The position numbers and the translations under genes were made by a program. From JAPHSX01 sp041554195 (lineage in GTDB: Bacteria; Pseudomonadota; Gammaproteobacteria; Thiohalomonadales; Thiohalomonadaceae): a stretch of 64,000 nt of DNA. Of this stretch, positions 54,571 through 63,462 are shown one piece after another. The notes beneath the pieces were generated by a model that saw nothing but the letters and a program-made list of their open reading frames with translations, did not search any database and was not told the DNA's origin. The stretch covers positions 124,001-188,000 of the forward strand of contig JBFFMJ010000001.1 in NCBI GenBank assembly GCA_041554195.1. The letters run 5' to 3'. Every line of letters begins with the position of its first letter. Position 1 is the first letter of the stretch.

Positions 54571-54905
54571 ATGCATTGTCGTTGCGACGCCGGCATGGAC
54601 GCAAACGCTAGACTACCCCTGGAACGTGTAGTCGAACAACCGTGAAGCAATCTTAATTTTGTGTCGCTAGCGCGGCAGATACATCTAATGCGGGGGGCTG
54701 CCCCACCGCAGCTCACTTTCTCTTACGCGGCTAAGAGAAAGTAAGTAAAGAGAAGGCCGCCCAACTGCCGAATTGCGCGCACCCCTAACGGAGGGATGAC
54801 TCAAGGAAAAATAATATTTGATTAATCTTTCGCGTAAACCACGCCACACTGAGATTACATCGCTGTGTGCGCAATGACAGCACAAGGTGTAACACTAAAC
54901 CTTCC
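54571..54905. repeat. gene-free stretch with a hairpin-bearing putative dispersed repeat
   Basis: A 335-bp region with no gene I believe. Its centre has a perfect hairpin, CTTTCTCTTA-CGCGGC-TAAGAGAAAG (54716-54741), followed by AGTAAAGAGAAGGCCGCCC. This type of sequence, with short spurious ORFs across it, recurs in intergenic regions of many Gammaproteobacteria. Repeat membership in this genome is from memory, not measured. Confidence 0.35.
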
Positions 54906-55970
54906 CTATTCAGCCGCGACCTCATCCCCTTTAGGCCGCGGCCAGGCGACTAAAATTGCACTCACCAGCGTCGCCAGCGGTATGGCAAAAAAGACGCCCC
55001 AGAACCCCCACAATCCTCCGAAAACTAAAATCGCGACGATAATGGCGACCGGATGAAGATTGACCACCTCGGAGAAGAGCAAAGGCACCAGTACATTGCC
55101 ATCGAGTGCCTGGATGATGCCGTAGGCGACCATCAGCCAGGCAAAATCCGTCCCCCATCCCCACTGGAAATAGGCCACCAGTGCCACCGGCAGGGTGACC
55201 ACGGCAGCCCCGATGTAGGGGACGACAACCGAGAGGCCGACCAGCACGGAGAGCAGTATGGCGTATTTGATCTCCATCAGGCTGAAGACGACGAAGGTCG
55301 TCACACCGACGATCAGGATCTCCCAGAACTTGCCGCGGACATAGTTACCCAGCTGTACGTCTACCTCACGCCACACCTCGGTGGTGAGGTGGCGCTCGCT
55401 GGGCAAAAAGCCGGTAAACCAGCGGACGATGAGTTGTTTGTCTTTAAGAAAAAAGAACACCAACAGCGGCACCAGAATGAGGTAGACCAGAACGGTAATA
55501 ATGCCGGGAATGGAAGAGAGTGAGAGCGAGAGGATACGCTGTCCCTGCAGGGTGATCTCTTTTTGCATCAAAGACATCAGATCGGTGATCTGAGCCTCGC
55601 TAATCACCGGGTAGTGCTCGGGCAGACGCAACAGCGCCGCTTGCCCCTGACTCAGGTAGTTGGGCAACTCGCGGAAAAGATCGACAGCCTGCCCCCACAG
55701 CAGCGGCACCACGCCAAATAGCAGGAACAGGATAAAAGCCATAAAGGCGAGGAAGACCAGAATCACTACGCGGGTGCGCGGTGCGCCTCGATCCTGCAGG
55801 ACATGAACAATGCCCTCTAACAGGTAGGCGATGACAATGCTGGCAAGTGCCGGGGCGAGCATCTGCCCCATAAACAGTACGACGGAGAAACCTATCAGCA
55901 GCAGCACTGCCAACACCACCGCCTGAGGGTCGGAGAAGTAGCGCTGGAACCACTCTTTAATCAGATTCAT
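54906..55970 (-). CDS. AI-2E family transporter (PerM/YdiK-like permease)
   Basis: A 354-aa inner-membrane protein with about seven or eight helices: three N-terminal helices, a hydrophilic amphipathic segment (about 115-155), then further helices, with the family's LVPLLVFFFLKD segment (about 164-175) and the conserved GLSVVVPYIGAAVVTLP. The family has been linked to AI-2 export and to Na+/H+ exchange. The substrate here is not known. It is downstream of a small conserved gene by 20 bp. Confidence 0.88.
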   Translation of the reverse strand: MNLIKEWFQRYFSDPQAVVLAVLLLIGFSVVLFMGQMLAPALASIVIAYLLEGIVHVLQDRGAPRTRVVILVFLAFMAFILFLLFGVVPLLWGQAVDLFRELPNYLSQGQAALLRLPEHYPVISEAQITDLMSLMQKEITLQGQRILSLSLSSIPGIITVLVYLILVPLLVFFFLKDKQLIVRWFTGFLPSERHLTTEVWREVDVQLGNYVRGKFWEILIVGVTTFVVFSLMEIKYAILLSVLVGLSVVVPYIGAAVVTLPVALVAYFQWGWGTDFAWLMVAYGIIQALDGNVLVPLLFSEVVNLHPVAIIVAILVFGGLWGFWGVFFAIPLATLVSAILVAWPRPKGDEVAAE

Positions 55971-55990
55971 GAGCCCTGTTCCACTTAAAA

Positions 55991-56365
55991 TCAGGCGTCG
56001 TCGTTACCTGTATGCTTCTTATAATAGCGCACGAACATCAACTCCATCTCATCGATCACCTCAGGGGCGGGACGCCCCTGCATCATATGCTCACCCATCA
56101 GGCCGGAGGCCTCATGCAGCATCTTGGAGTGATCGATCATCGGGTAGGTCTCGCGCAGTCGCTTCATCGCTGCAACGACACTTTCCCCTTCAGGACGCGG
56201 GATATCCAGCGGCTCTGTTGGGTGCGGCGAGGCCATCGGTCCGGCACGTTCGATAAGAAATTCGGCAAAATCGAGCAGGCTCTTCTGCTCGGCTTCGGGC
56301 AGGCCATTAAATAGCTCTAGCAGGCGCTTTTCAGGCCTGGCCTTGCTTTTTTGTACGGGAAACAC
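55991..56365 (-). CDS. conserved small cytoplasmic protein, function unknown
   Basis: A 124-aa soluble protein I do not recognise precisely. It has a basic N terminus (KSKARPEKR), a helix with FNGLPEAEQKSLLDFAEFL resembling DUF2281-type segments, a proline-rich linker (HPTEPLDIPRPEG) and a C-terminal helical part rich in Met (IDHSKMLHEASGLMGEHMM). It lies between a permease gene and a LysR regulator gene in a closely spaced row (20 and 9 bp), suggesting one transcript. Confidence 0.6.
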   Translation of the reverse strand: MFPVQKSKARPEKRLLELFNGLPEAEQKSLLDFAEFLIERAGPMASPHPTEPLDIPRPEGESVVAAMKRLRETYPMIDHSKMLHEASGLMGEHMMQGRPAPEVIDEMELMFVRYYKKHTGNDDA

Positions 56366-56374
56366 CGCTGACTC

Positions 56375-57274
56375 CTACTGATGGTCTTTGCAGTAATTCT
56401 TGGCAAAATCGAGTAGCTTTTCCATCGCACGCAGACGGAATTTCTGTTTCTGGTGTACGAAGGAGAAGGGACGCTCGATCGGCATCTCCAGATTCACCGC
56501 TACCAGACAGCCGAGTTGCAGCTCTTTGTCGATAGTGGCACGCGACAGGATGGAGATCCCCATGCCCGCCTCGACTGCGCCCTTTACCGCCTCGGGACTG
56601 CCCAGCTCCATCACGATATCGAGATTGGAAGGGTTACCACCGGCGGAGTTCATCGCCTCCAGCATCACCTCACGGGTCCCGGAGCCCTCTTCACGGCAGA
56701 TATAGGGGTAGTTGGAGAGCTCAGTGATCGGTACGCTCTGCTTCCCCGCCAGCTCATGGCTGGGCGGTACCACCAGCACCATCTGATCCATGCGGCAGGT
56801 TTCGACCACCAGATTCTTGTTACTCACCGGGGCCTCGACCACACCCAGGTCGATGGTGTTGTTCTCCACCATCGAGACGATGCCATCGGTGTTGGCCACC
56901 TGCAGGCGAATCGAGACCTCGGGGTACTTCGCCTTAAAGTCACCCAGCAGCGCCGGCAGCATGTACTCGGCGATGGTGGTGCTGGCACCGAGCATCAGCA
57001 CGCCGCTCACCTCACCGGTAAGGTCGCGCACCGCGTTCTCCATCTCCGCGTAGAGCGAGAAGATACGATCGGCGTACTCGTACACCCGCTGTCCGGCCTC
57101 GGTGAGGCTGATGCGGTTGTGGGTACGATCAAACAGGCGGGTATTGAAGTACTCTTCGAGCTGGCGTACCTGGAAGGTGACCGCTGGCTGCGTCATATGC
57201 AGTGACTCCGCCGCCTTGGTGAAACTCAGCTGGCGTGCCACGGTATGGAATACTTGTAGTCGTCTATCGGCCAT
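56375..57274 (-). CDS. LysR-family transcriptional regulator
   Basis: A 299-aa regulator with an N-terminal winged helix-turn-helix (residues 1-60, HMTQPAVTFQVRQLEEY) and a periplasmic-binding-protein-like effector domain (about 90-295). The ASTTIAEYMLPALLGDF segment resembles the CysL/YeiE branch. Effector and target are not evident. The upstream region before it and the downstream genes (the small conserved gene, the AI-2E-family permease) run on the same strand, so it may autoregulate this row. Confidence 0.9.
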   Translation of the reverse strand: MADRRLQVFHTVARQLSFTKAAESLHMTQPAVTFQVRQLEEYFNTRLFDRTHNRISLTEAGQRVYEYADRIFSLYAEMENAVRDLTGEVSGVLMLGASTTIAEYMLPALLGDFKAKYPEVSIRLQVANTDGIVSMVENNTIDLGVVEAPVSNKNLVVETCRMDQMVLVVPPSHELAGKQSVPITELSNYPYICREEGSGTREVMLEAMNSAGGNPSNLDIVMELGSPEAVKGAVEAGMGISILSRATIDKELQLGCLVAVNLEMPIERPFSFVHQKQKFRLRAMEKLLDFAKNYCKDHQ

Positions 57275-57377
57275 GACTACACTCTCTCCTTGGGGCTCTA
57301 TATGTTCTATTTATGACCGACAAGTCTACTTTATAACGAGGTGAGACGACAACCCGGCGCGGCGGAAAGTTTCCTAC

Positions 57378-57710
57378 CTAATGGCTATCGTAAAGGGTGC
57401 CACCGGGAAGATTCAGATGCAGGTCGAGGATGCGCCCGCCATAGACCACCACCGTGCCACTGCTACGTATTGCCCCCTCACCACTGAACTCAAAACTATA
57501 CTCCCGGCGCAGGCGCATCCGTCCATCCCGTCCCCGGCGCGGGCGCAAACGCTCCAGCAGCACCGTCTCATCCAGCAACTGCTGACCGTTACGCTCACAA
57601 CCGCGCCGCGCCGCCAGCACCGCTTGGTCATGGGCACGGGAACCGGCATACCAGTACCAGCCCAGCAGCACGACGATAATCAAATAAAGACCTTCCACCA
57701 CCACTCCCAT
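57378..57710 (-). CDS. DUF3301 membrane-anchored protein
   Basis: A 110-aa protein with one N-terminal transmembrane helix (about 6-20, LYLIIVVLLGWYWYAG), a positively charged middle (ARRGCERNG, LRPRRGRDGRMRLRREY) and a small beta-rich C terminus (FSGEGAIRSSGTVVVYGGRI). The conserved pattern of the family (helix then RxxCxxxxxQLLD) is visible. Function unknown. Confidence 0.75.
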   Translation of the reverse strand: MGVVVEGLYLIIVVLLGWYWYAGSRAHDQAVLAARRGCERNGQQLLDETVLLERLRPRRGRDGRMRLRREYSFEFSGEGAIRSSGTVVVYGGRILDLHLNLPGGTLYDSH

Positions 57711-57904
57711 TATAAATTAGGATAAATTTCACACTACTCAGCCTGACCGATAAGGGCGATAATTAGCACGCTCCTCCCCCATCGGAAAGTAAGATGTATT
57801 GTGCCACAGCAAGGGTGTACTGGAGGCGGCGATGCGCGCCTTTGTTATGCTGAAATTCGGCGAACAGGTCGACCTTTAACACAAAATTAACGGATATCAT
57901 CATC

Positions 57905-58942
57905 ATGACAACAGAATCCATCACCCTCACCCGTCCCGACGACTGGCACCTGCACCTGCGCGATGGCGACGGCCTCAGGGCGGTGGTCGGCCACACTGCC
58001 GAGCGTTTTCACCGCGCCATCGTCATGCCCAACCTCAAGCCGCCAGTCACCACCACCGGGCTGGCGCTGGAGTATCGTGAGCGTATCCTCGCCGCCCTGC
58101 CCGCTGGCAGCAGCTTCGAGCCGTTGATGACGCTCTACCTCACCGACAACACCTCACCGGAGGAGATCATAAAGGCCAAAGAGAGCGGTGTGGTGAAGGC
58201 GGTCAAACTCTACCCCGCCGGGGCCACCACCAACTCCGACTTCGGCGTCAGCCACATCTATAAACCGGAGGCGGCACTGCGGACGATGGCCGAGGTCGGG
58301 ATGCCGCTGCTGGTACACGGCGAGGTGACCGAGGCCCACGTCGATATCTTCGACCGCGAGGCGGCGTTTCTCGACACCGTACTCAAACCGCTGCTCGAGC
58401 ACATCCCCGATCTCAAGCTGGTAGCCGAACACATCACCACCCGTGAGATGGCCGACTTCGTGCTGCACGCCGGCGACAAGGTCGCCGCCACCATCACCCC
58501 GCAACACCTGCTGCTCAACCGCAACGCGATGCTGGTCGGCGGCATGCGTCCACACAACTACTGTCTGCCTGTGTTAAAACGTGAGAGCCATCGCGAGGTG
58601 CTGGTCGAGGTCGCCACCTCCGGTAACAAAAAATTCTTCCTCGGCACCGACTCCGCACCGCACCCTAAGGGGGCCAAGGAGAGCGCCTGTGGTTGCGCCG
58701 GCATCTACTCTGCCCACGCCGCTATCGAACTCTACGCCGAGGCCTTCGAACAGGCCCATGCACTGGACAGGCTGGAGGGCTTCGCCAGCCACTTCGGTGC
58801 CGATTTTTACGGCCTGCCGCGTAACAGCGACACCATTACCCTTTCCAAAGAGGCGTGGGAGGTGCCGGCCAGCTACCCGTTTGGTGATGAGGTGGTGATA
58901 CCGTTCCGGGCAGGCGATAAGGTCGGCTGGAAGCTGGTTTAG
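57905..58942 (+). CDS. pyrC: dihydroorotase (class II)
   Basis: Catalyses the reversible cyclisation of carbamoyl aspartate to dihydroorotate in pyrimidine synthesis. The 345-aa class II enzyme shows the metal-binding HLH (15-17, DWHLHLRDG), the carboxylated lysine in VKLYPAGATTN (about 101), further His ligands in LLVHGEVTE and LVAEHITT, and the Asp in FLGTDSAPHP. Length is as for Escherichia coli PyrC. No pyrimidine-attenuator leader is obvious in the short upstream gap. Confidence 0.97.
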   Translation: MTTESITLTRPDDWHLHLRDGDGLRAVVGHTAERFHRAIVMPNLKPPVTTTGLALEYRERILAALPAGSSFEPLMTLYLTDNTSPEEIIKAKESGVVKAVKLYPAGATTNSDFGVSHIYKPEAALRTMAEVGMPLLVHGEVTEAHVDIFDREAAFLDTVLKPLLEHIPDLKLVAEHITTREMADFVLHAGDKVAATITPQHLLLNRNAMLVGGMRPHNYCLPVLKRESHREVLVEVATSGNKKFFLGTDSAPHPKGAKESACGCAGIYSAHAAIELYAEAFEQAHALDRLEGFASHFGADFYGLPRNSDTITLSKEAWEVPASYPFGDEVVIPFRAGDKVGWKLV

Positions 58943-59013
58943 TGACAACGAATTCAGGGTGTTATGCTGACCCGATGGTTTCATTATTGATGTGGAGTAG
59001 TTAAGGCCTTTAA

Positions 59014-59880
59014 TTAATACACCGCCTCTACCTTGTAGCCGCGCTGACGTAACAGGTTAATAAGTCCTTCTTTGCCCGGCAGGTGCAGTGCCCCCACCGC
59101 AACAAACACCTTGCCCTCCTGCAACATCGGTTGCAGGCGTTTAACCATGCGATGATTACGCTGTTCGAGCATGCTGCTCATCACCTTTTCCTGTAGCGTA
59201 GAGTCTGAAGTCATGGGATTCGCCTCGCCTATTTTCACCAGCTGCGTGAGGTCGCGCGAGAGATAGGCCCTAGTCATCTGCTCGAACAACGCAGGGTAGC
59301 TCTGGTACTCCTTGAGGACGTTGCGCAATAACTCTTTTTGCTCATCGATGGTGAGGGCGGTGAAGATAGCGATCTGATCCTCGGCACGCTCTAAGGGCTG
59401 AAATTTTTTGCCCTCCTGTAGTGCCCGTTGATAGAGCAACTTGTCGAGCACCAGACCGGTCTGCGGCTTCGGCATACTGAGCACCAGCACCGTGGCCCAG
59501 GGCTGTAACCGCTCGGTCACCTCCGGCGGTATGTCACGTGACTGCATCGCCTCTTTTGCCTGCGTACTCAGCGTCTCACCCACCAGGCTGGTCAGTGAAC
59601 TCTGTGCCGGTAGCATCATCTGTGCGGCGGCGGCCATCTCGGCCTGCTCATCCAGCGCCACCTCCAGCACCACAGTGGTGGCAGCGGCATAGTGACGCTC
59701 GACCACCGCCGGCAGGGTCGTCACCCTGGGGTCTTCGCTATGCATGGTGCCAAAAAGGTGGCTGTCGACGCCCTTGCCACTGATGTGCCACAGCAGCCCC
59801 TGCTCCGCGGCAAAGGCGGTGGGTAGCAGTAGCAACCAGAGCAGTAACAGCCGTGCCGCCATCGAATAGACGTTTCTCAT
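59014..59880 (-). CDS. TraB/GumN family protein
   Basis: A 288-aa exported protein with a leucine-rich signal peptide (about 1-24). It has the family's N-terminal GTMHSEDPRV motif (about 44-53) and the C-terminal GALHLPGKEGLINLLRQRGY (about 262-281), the two segments that bracket the predicted active site of TraB/GumN proteins, thought to be metallohydrolases. Substrate unknown. A second in-frame Met (residue 7) would still leave a full signal peptide. Confidence 0.85.
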   Translation of the reverse strand: MRNVYSMAARLLLLWLLLLPTAFAAEQGLLWHISGKGVDSHLFGTMHSEDPRVTTLPAVVERHYAAATTVVLEVALDEQAEMAAAAQMMLPAQSSLTSLVGETLSTQAKEAMQSRDIPPEVTERLQPWATVLVLSMPKPQTGLVLDKLLYQRALQEGKKFQPLERAEDQIAIFTALTIDEQKELLRNVLKEYQSYPALFEQMTRAYLSRDLTQLVKIGEANPMTSDSTLQEKVMSSMLEQRNHRMVKRLQPMLQEGKVFVAVGALHLPGKEGLINLLRQRGYKVEAVY

Positions 59881-59928
59881 TCCCTTCTCCCTTAGATCAT
59901 TAGACGCCGATCCGGTAAGCTTCGCCCC

Positions 59929-60558
59929 ATGTCAGAATCAAAGCAAACAAAAATCGCCAATCGCTTCCGCGGCTTCCTGCCGGTAGTGGTCGATGTAGAA
60001 ACCGCTGGCTTTAATGCCCAGACCGATGCCCTGCTGGAGATCGCCGCCGTCACCCTGCGCATGGACAACGACGGCACCCTGCGTCGCAGCCAGACCGTCG
60101 CCTGCCACGTCGAGCCCTTCCCCGGAGCCAACCTGGAGCAGCGCGCACTCGACTTTACCGGCATCGATCCCTACAACCCGTTTCGTATGGCGAAAAAAGA
60201 GAAAGAGGCGCTGGAGCACATCTTTGTGCCGATCCGCGAAGAGGTAAAGGCCCAGGGCTGCACCCGCGCCATCCTGGTCGGACACAACCCGTTCTTCGAT
60301 CTCGGTTTTCTCAATGCCGCCGTCGCACGCACCAACAACAAGAAGAGCCCCTTCCACAGCTTTAGCAGCTTCGACACCGCCACCCTCGGTGGCCTCGCCT
60401 ACGGCCAGACCGTCCTCGCCAAGGCCTGTGCCGCCGCCGGGGTGGAGTTTGACAGCGGACAGGCCCACTCGGCTATTTACGATACCGAACGTACTGCTGA
60501 TCTGTTTTGTACTATTGTGAATAAATGGCGGGAGTTGGGTGGGTGTCCGTTGCTTTAA
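59929..60558 (+). CDS. rnt: ribonuclease T
   Basis: DEDDh exoribonuclease that trims the 3' ends of tRNA and other small RNAs. The 209-aa protein has the catalytic VVDVETAGF (D22 and E24), HNPFFDLGFL near 122, and the C-terminal HSAIYDTERTADL (about 183-195) with the fourth and fifth catalytic residues. It starts 48 bp after the divergent TraB/GumN gene start and ends before a strong terminator. Confidence 0.96.
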   Translation: MSESKQTKIANRFRGFLPVVVDVETAGFNAQTDALLEIAAVTLRMDNDGTLRRSQTVACHVEPFPGANLEQRALDFTGIDPYNPFRMAKKEKEALEHIFVPIREEVKAQGCTRAILVGHNPFFDLGFLNAAVARTNNKKSPFHSFSSFDTATLGGLAYGQTVLAKACAAAGVEFDSGQAHSAIYDTERTADLFCTIVNKWRELGGCPLL

Positions 60559-60590
60559 TTGGACGGTAGGTTATTAAACGCAACATAAAA

Positions 60591-60611
60591 AAGGGCGCCA
60601 GCGGCGCCCTT
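60591..60611. terminator. bidirectional terminator between rnt and the cytochrome gene
   Basis: Perfect 9-bp stem AAGGGCGCC/GGCGCCCTT with a 3-nt loop, flanked by A-run and T-run, between two convergent genes. Confidence 0.88.
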
Positions 60612-60638
60612 TTTTATCGACAGGAAAACATTAACTAA

Positions 60639-61166
60639 TCAATCATCCTCCCACCGCCCAACACCAGGAATACGAATCTCACGCTCGGCGTATGAACCCG
60701 TATCGGCCTTGGTGTGACAGGCCATGCAGTTACTAAGACTGCCGATCTGCTCGTGCTTAAGTACCCGCTGCGGTACCTCATCATGCTCGCGGCGGAAGTA
60801 ACCCACCTCAGTGATGCGTAGCGGGGTGCTGTCACCAATGGAACGCATAAACTTACGTGAGCGTCGCTCGTTCGCCATGTCGGCAGCATTTTCCATAAGA
60901 TATTTTTCTATCGCCAAACGGTCCTCTTCACCAAGCTCGGCATTGTCACCAAAGTGATCTGCCAGACCGCTCATCATCTTCTTCCACGAACGTGCCGGAA
61001 GAAAGCCCGCCTGATAGGCAAAGTGACAGCTGCCACACTCGGACTGATAGAGCGGGTTGGTCATCGGTTTTACATCGGGGCCGCGACGATCACTATCGGC
61101 AGCCACGCTGCCTGCCATTGCTACAGCGACAACACTTATCACAGAAATCATTAACTTTTTCATCAT
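60639..61166 (-). CDS. diheme cytochrome c (DHC family)
   Basis: A 175-aa periplasmic protein with a signal peptide (1-23) and two heme-binding motifs, CGSCH (44-48) and CMACH (147-151). It matches the DHC family, which serves as electron donor to SHP in Rhodobacter. The region from NPLYQSECGSCH to the second motif is paralogous to the C-terminal half of the b561 fusion two genes upstream (shared TPLRITE and cytochrome positions). It lies 18 bp after the SHP gene, the last gene of the locus. Confidence 0.9.
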   Translation of the reverse strand: MMKKLMISVISVVAVAMAGSVAADSDRRGPDVKPMTNPLYQSECGSCHFAYQAGFLPARSWKKMMSGLADHFGDNAELGEEDRLAIEKYLMENAADMANERRSRKFMRSIGDSTPLRITEVGYFRREHDEVPQRVLKHEQIGSLSNCMACHTKADTGSYAEREIRIPGVGRWEDD

Positions 61167-61184
61167 CCCATCCTCATCAATTCG

Positions 61185-61589
61185 TTAAAGCGTACGCAGA
61201 TAGCTGAGAAAATCGCCCTTCTCCTGTGCGCTACACTCGCGGCCCAGCGTCCATTTGCAGTTGCGCTTGAACCACTTTTCGATCTTCTTCACCTCGGTAA
61301 GGCGTTGCGGATTAACCGAACGGGCCATCGGTTTAATCGGCTTGCCGGTCTTGGCATGCTTGCCGTTAACTCGCGGGTTATTGGTGTGGCAGCTGGTGCA
61401 GCTGCGCGGCTTGTCGGCGGCGGCGTGGCTATAAGTGTTAAACCACATCTCCTTACCGCGCTCGGCACTGAAATCGCTGGCCCCTTCGCCCTGATAGGCG
61501 GCAAGACGGTCATCGACCGTATCGGCCATTAGCGGCGGGGTGAGACCCAGCATCAGCAGGGCGAAAAAGTGTAGGCGTTTCTTCATCAT
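61185..61589 (-). CDS. SHP-type cytochrome c (DUF1924)
   Basis: A small periplasmic monoheme cytochrome with a signal peptide (about 1-22) and one heme motif, CTSCH (64-68). The family, first known as sphaeroides heme protein, has a weak sixth ligand and binds oxygen or NO at the heme. Two extra cysteines (in NCKWTLGREC) match its disulfide. The start is one of three consecutive ATG codons after AGGAG. The middle one at 61589 (134 aa) has the better spacing. It lies between the b561 fusion gene and the diheme cytochrome gene. Confidence 0.88.
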   Translation of the reverse strand: MMKKRLHFFALLMLGLTPPLMADTVDDRLAAYQGEGASDFSAERGKEMWFNTYSHAAADKPRSCTSCHTNNPRVNGKHAKTGKPIKPMARSVNPQRLTEVKKIEKWFKRNCKWTLGRECSAQEKGDFLSYLRTL

Positions 61590-61625
61590 CATTACTCCTG
61601 TCAAAGAGGGCTCTGGGGGGAGAGC

Positions 61626-62735
61626 TTACCTCGGTAGTGCCATGGCACCGTTACTAAAGCCCCCCTGCTCGGCATCGCGGTGACAGGCGGCGCAGTTAAG
61701 CTTGCCGTTCACCTTTTCGTGCTGCCACACCACATCATCAATTTCGACGTGGGTCTGTTTCCAGTATTTCGTCTCCGTGATGCGTAGCGGTGTTTGCGTT
61801 GCATCCAGTGAATGCACAGTGCGCCACGACATCTCGCGATCAATCTGCTCGGCGCTGTTGGCCTGCGCATAGGCCAGCAGCTCTGTTATATCCTCCTCGT
61901 CCAGCGCCAGGTCCTCGTCAAAATGATTCTCCTGGTCAGCGAACAGGCGCTCCCAGCTGCGTTGCGGTAGCGTGGAGGGATGGTAGGCGAGGTGGCACTC
62001 ACTACAACTCTCCTGCCACAAACTACTTTGCAGCAACGGCGGCAATGGGTAAGGCTGGTAGGGATTATCCTCGCTGTCACTTAAGTAGGGCTTAAGAGTG
62101 AACAAAATCATGACCAATAGCGTGCCGATCATGGTGAGCCCTAACCCTGTTGAGTTGTTGGGTTCGGCCTGTTCGGCTGTGCCGCACTTATTACCCGTAA
62201 TCATGGCGCGGGGCAGGTTCTCGCGCTGCAACAGACTCTCCAGCGCCACACCAGCCAGGTGCAGCAGCACCATTGCCAGCAGGGCCCAGGCAAGGGCCTC
62301 ATGCATCTCATGGATGGCAACACCCTGCGCGATGGAGAGCGCGCCTGCCAGCGGGCCGAAGCCCTCCTCGCCACCCAGCACGGCAATGCCGCTAATGCCG
62401 AGCAGGGCGACAAGAGTGAGCAGAGCGATCACCGCCCAGCCACCCGCCGGGTTATGACCCAGATGGCGTTTACGAGGGCTCTGCAATAGATTTTTTAGGT
62501 GACTTACAACCGCTGCGGGGCGACCAACGAATTGGGTAAAAAGTGCGTAGCGCCCCCCCTTAAACCCCCACAGCAAACGAAACAGCAACAGCGCCAGTGC
62601 GGTATAACCGGCAAAGGTATGCAGATGGGTATAGCGGGCATCGTCGCCGCTGAACCAGGCAACGATGCAGGCGGCGGCGAAGAGCCAGTGGAAGAGCCGT
62701 GTCGGCAGGTCCCAGATGCGGATCGAGGAGGACAC
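61626..62735 (-). CDS. cytochrome b561-diheme cytochrome c fusion protein
   Basis: A 369-aa two-part protein. The N-terminal part (about 1-180) is a di-heme b561-type membrane domain with about four helices and conserved histidines (RLFHWLF, HLHTFAGY, HNPAGG, HEMHEAL). After a short linker and an extra transmembrane helix (about 198-215) comes a periplasmic diheme cytochrome c domain with CSECH (about 243-247) and CAACH (348-352). The domain is paralogous to the separate diheme cytochrome in the locus. The protein probably passes quinol electrons through the membrane to periplasmic hemes. It follows the separate b561 gene by 1 bp. Confidence 0.88.
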   Translation of the reverse strand: MSSSIRIWDLPTRLFHWLFAAACIVAWFSGDDARYTHLHTFAGYTALALLLFRLLWGFKGGRYALFTQFVGRPAAVVSHLKNLLQSPRKRHLGHNPAGGWAVIALLTLVALLGISGIAVLGGEEGFGPLAGALSIAQGVAIHEMHEALAWALLAMVLLHLAGVALESLLQRENLPRAMITGNKCGTAEQAEPNNSTGLGLTMIGTLLVMILFTLKPYLSDSEDNPYQPYPLPPLLQSSLWQESCSECHLAYHPSTLPQRSWERLFADQENHFDEDLALDEEDITELLAYAQANSAEQIDREMSWRTVHSLDATQTPLRITETKYWKQTHVEIDDVVWQHEKVNGKLNCAACHRDAEQGGFSNGAMALPR

Positions 62736-62736
62736 C

Positions 62737-63357
62737 CTAAAGCTCCTGGCGCTTTTTCCCTGTCACCATGGAGCGAGGCAGATTCTCGTTGTGGGCGAGC
62801 GAGCTAATGATCACGCCGGCAATATGCAACACGACCAGAAACAGGGTGAAGTTGGCGAAAAACTCGTGGATCTCCTCCCACACCCCTCCCTCCTTGTGGC
62901 CCTCTCCCTCATGCTCATCATCATCGGCATAGGCACTGGCAACGGGGCTGATATTCATCTCAATTTGCGCAAAGGGACCGGCGTTTTCCTCCACTGCGTA
63001 GACCTGCATACCACTCAGCGTAGTGGCAGCCAGTGACAGCAACAGTGCGATCACCATTGCCCCACCCGCCGGGTTGTGGCCGATGTAGCGCTTGGCGCGC
63101 AGGGCAAGCATATCCTTGAGATAGGCCATAATGTTGGCCGGGCTAAAGACAAAATCGCTAAAGCGGGCGTGTTTCGGCCCTATAAAGCCCCACAGCAGGC
63201 GAAAGGCGAGCAGCGCGGCGACGGTGTAACCGGCCCACACATGGAGCTCCTGCCAATCGTCTTCCGTTAGATAGGCAATGGTAAAGGCCGCCACCAACGT
63301 CCAGTGGAAGAGCCTAACCAGCGGGTCCCATACCTTGATTTCAGTCTCGTTATTCAT
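62737..63357 (-). CDS. cytochrome b561-family protein
   Basis: A 206-aa membrane protein with four helices and heme-binding histidines like the fusion protein's N-terminal domain (RLFHWTL, HVWAGY, HNPAGG, HEFFANFTL). A hydrophilic His/Glu-rich loop (about 142-158, DDDEHEGEGHKEGG) is a notable addition. Both b561 segments end in ENLPR(A/S)M(I/V)TG, which shows they are paralogs. The start is set at the second in-frame ATG (63357) for the conserved MNNETEIKVWDPLVRLFHW. It is the first gene of the cytochrome locus. Confidence 0.87.
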   Translation of the reverse strand: MNNETEIKVWDPLVRLFHWTLVAAFTIAYLTEDDWQELHVWAGYTVAALLAFRLLWGFIGPKHARFSDFVFSPANIMAYLKDMLALRAKRYIGHNPAGGAMVIALLLSLAATTLSGMQVYAVEENAGPFAQIEMNISPVASAYADDDEHEGEGHKEGGVWEEIHEFFANFTLFLVVLHIAGVIISSLAHNENLPRSMVTGKKRQEL

Positions 63358-63412
63358 CGTCATCACCATCGATTCAGGAGTTTATAGTGATGTTATAGCC
63401 CCCGAAACTGAA

Positions 63413-63433
63413 GGGGGCCTTAAGAAGGCCCCC
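63413..63433. terminator. hairpin after the SPOR gene
   Basis: Perfect 9-bp stem GGGGGCCTT/AAGGCCCCC with a 3-nt loop, 30 bp beyond the SPOR gene stop. A T-tract is weak in the minus direction, so terminator function is less certain than for the others. Confidence 0.45.
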
Positions 63434-63462
63434 AAAAGTCACTAACGAAAATGAGTTTGCAA

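Noticed and set aside
54685..54885. A 66-codon frame in the gene-free stretch after the iron permease
   Set aside because: Its product resembles spurious ORFs found across a dispersed intergenic repeat. No ribosome binding site is seen.
56453..57205. A 250-codon open frame antisense to the LysR gene
   Set aside because: His-rich, low-complexity product on the opposite strand of a clear LysR regulator; a shadow.
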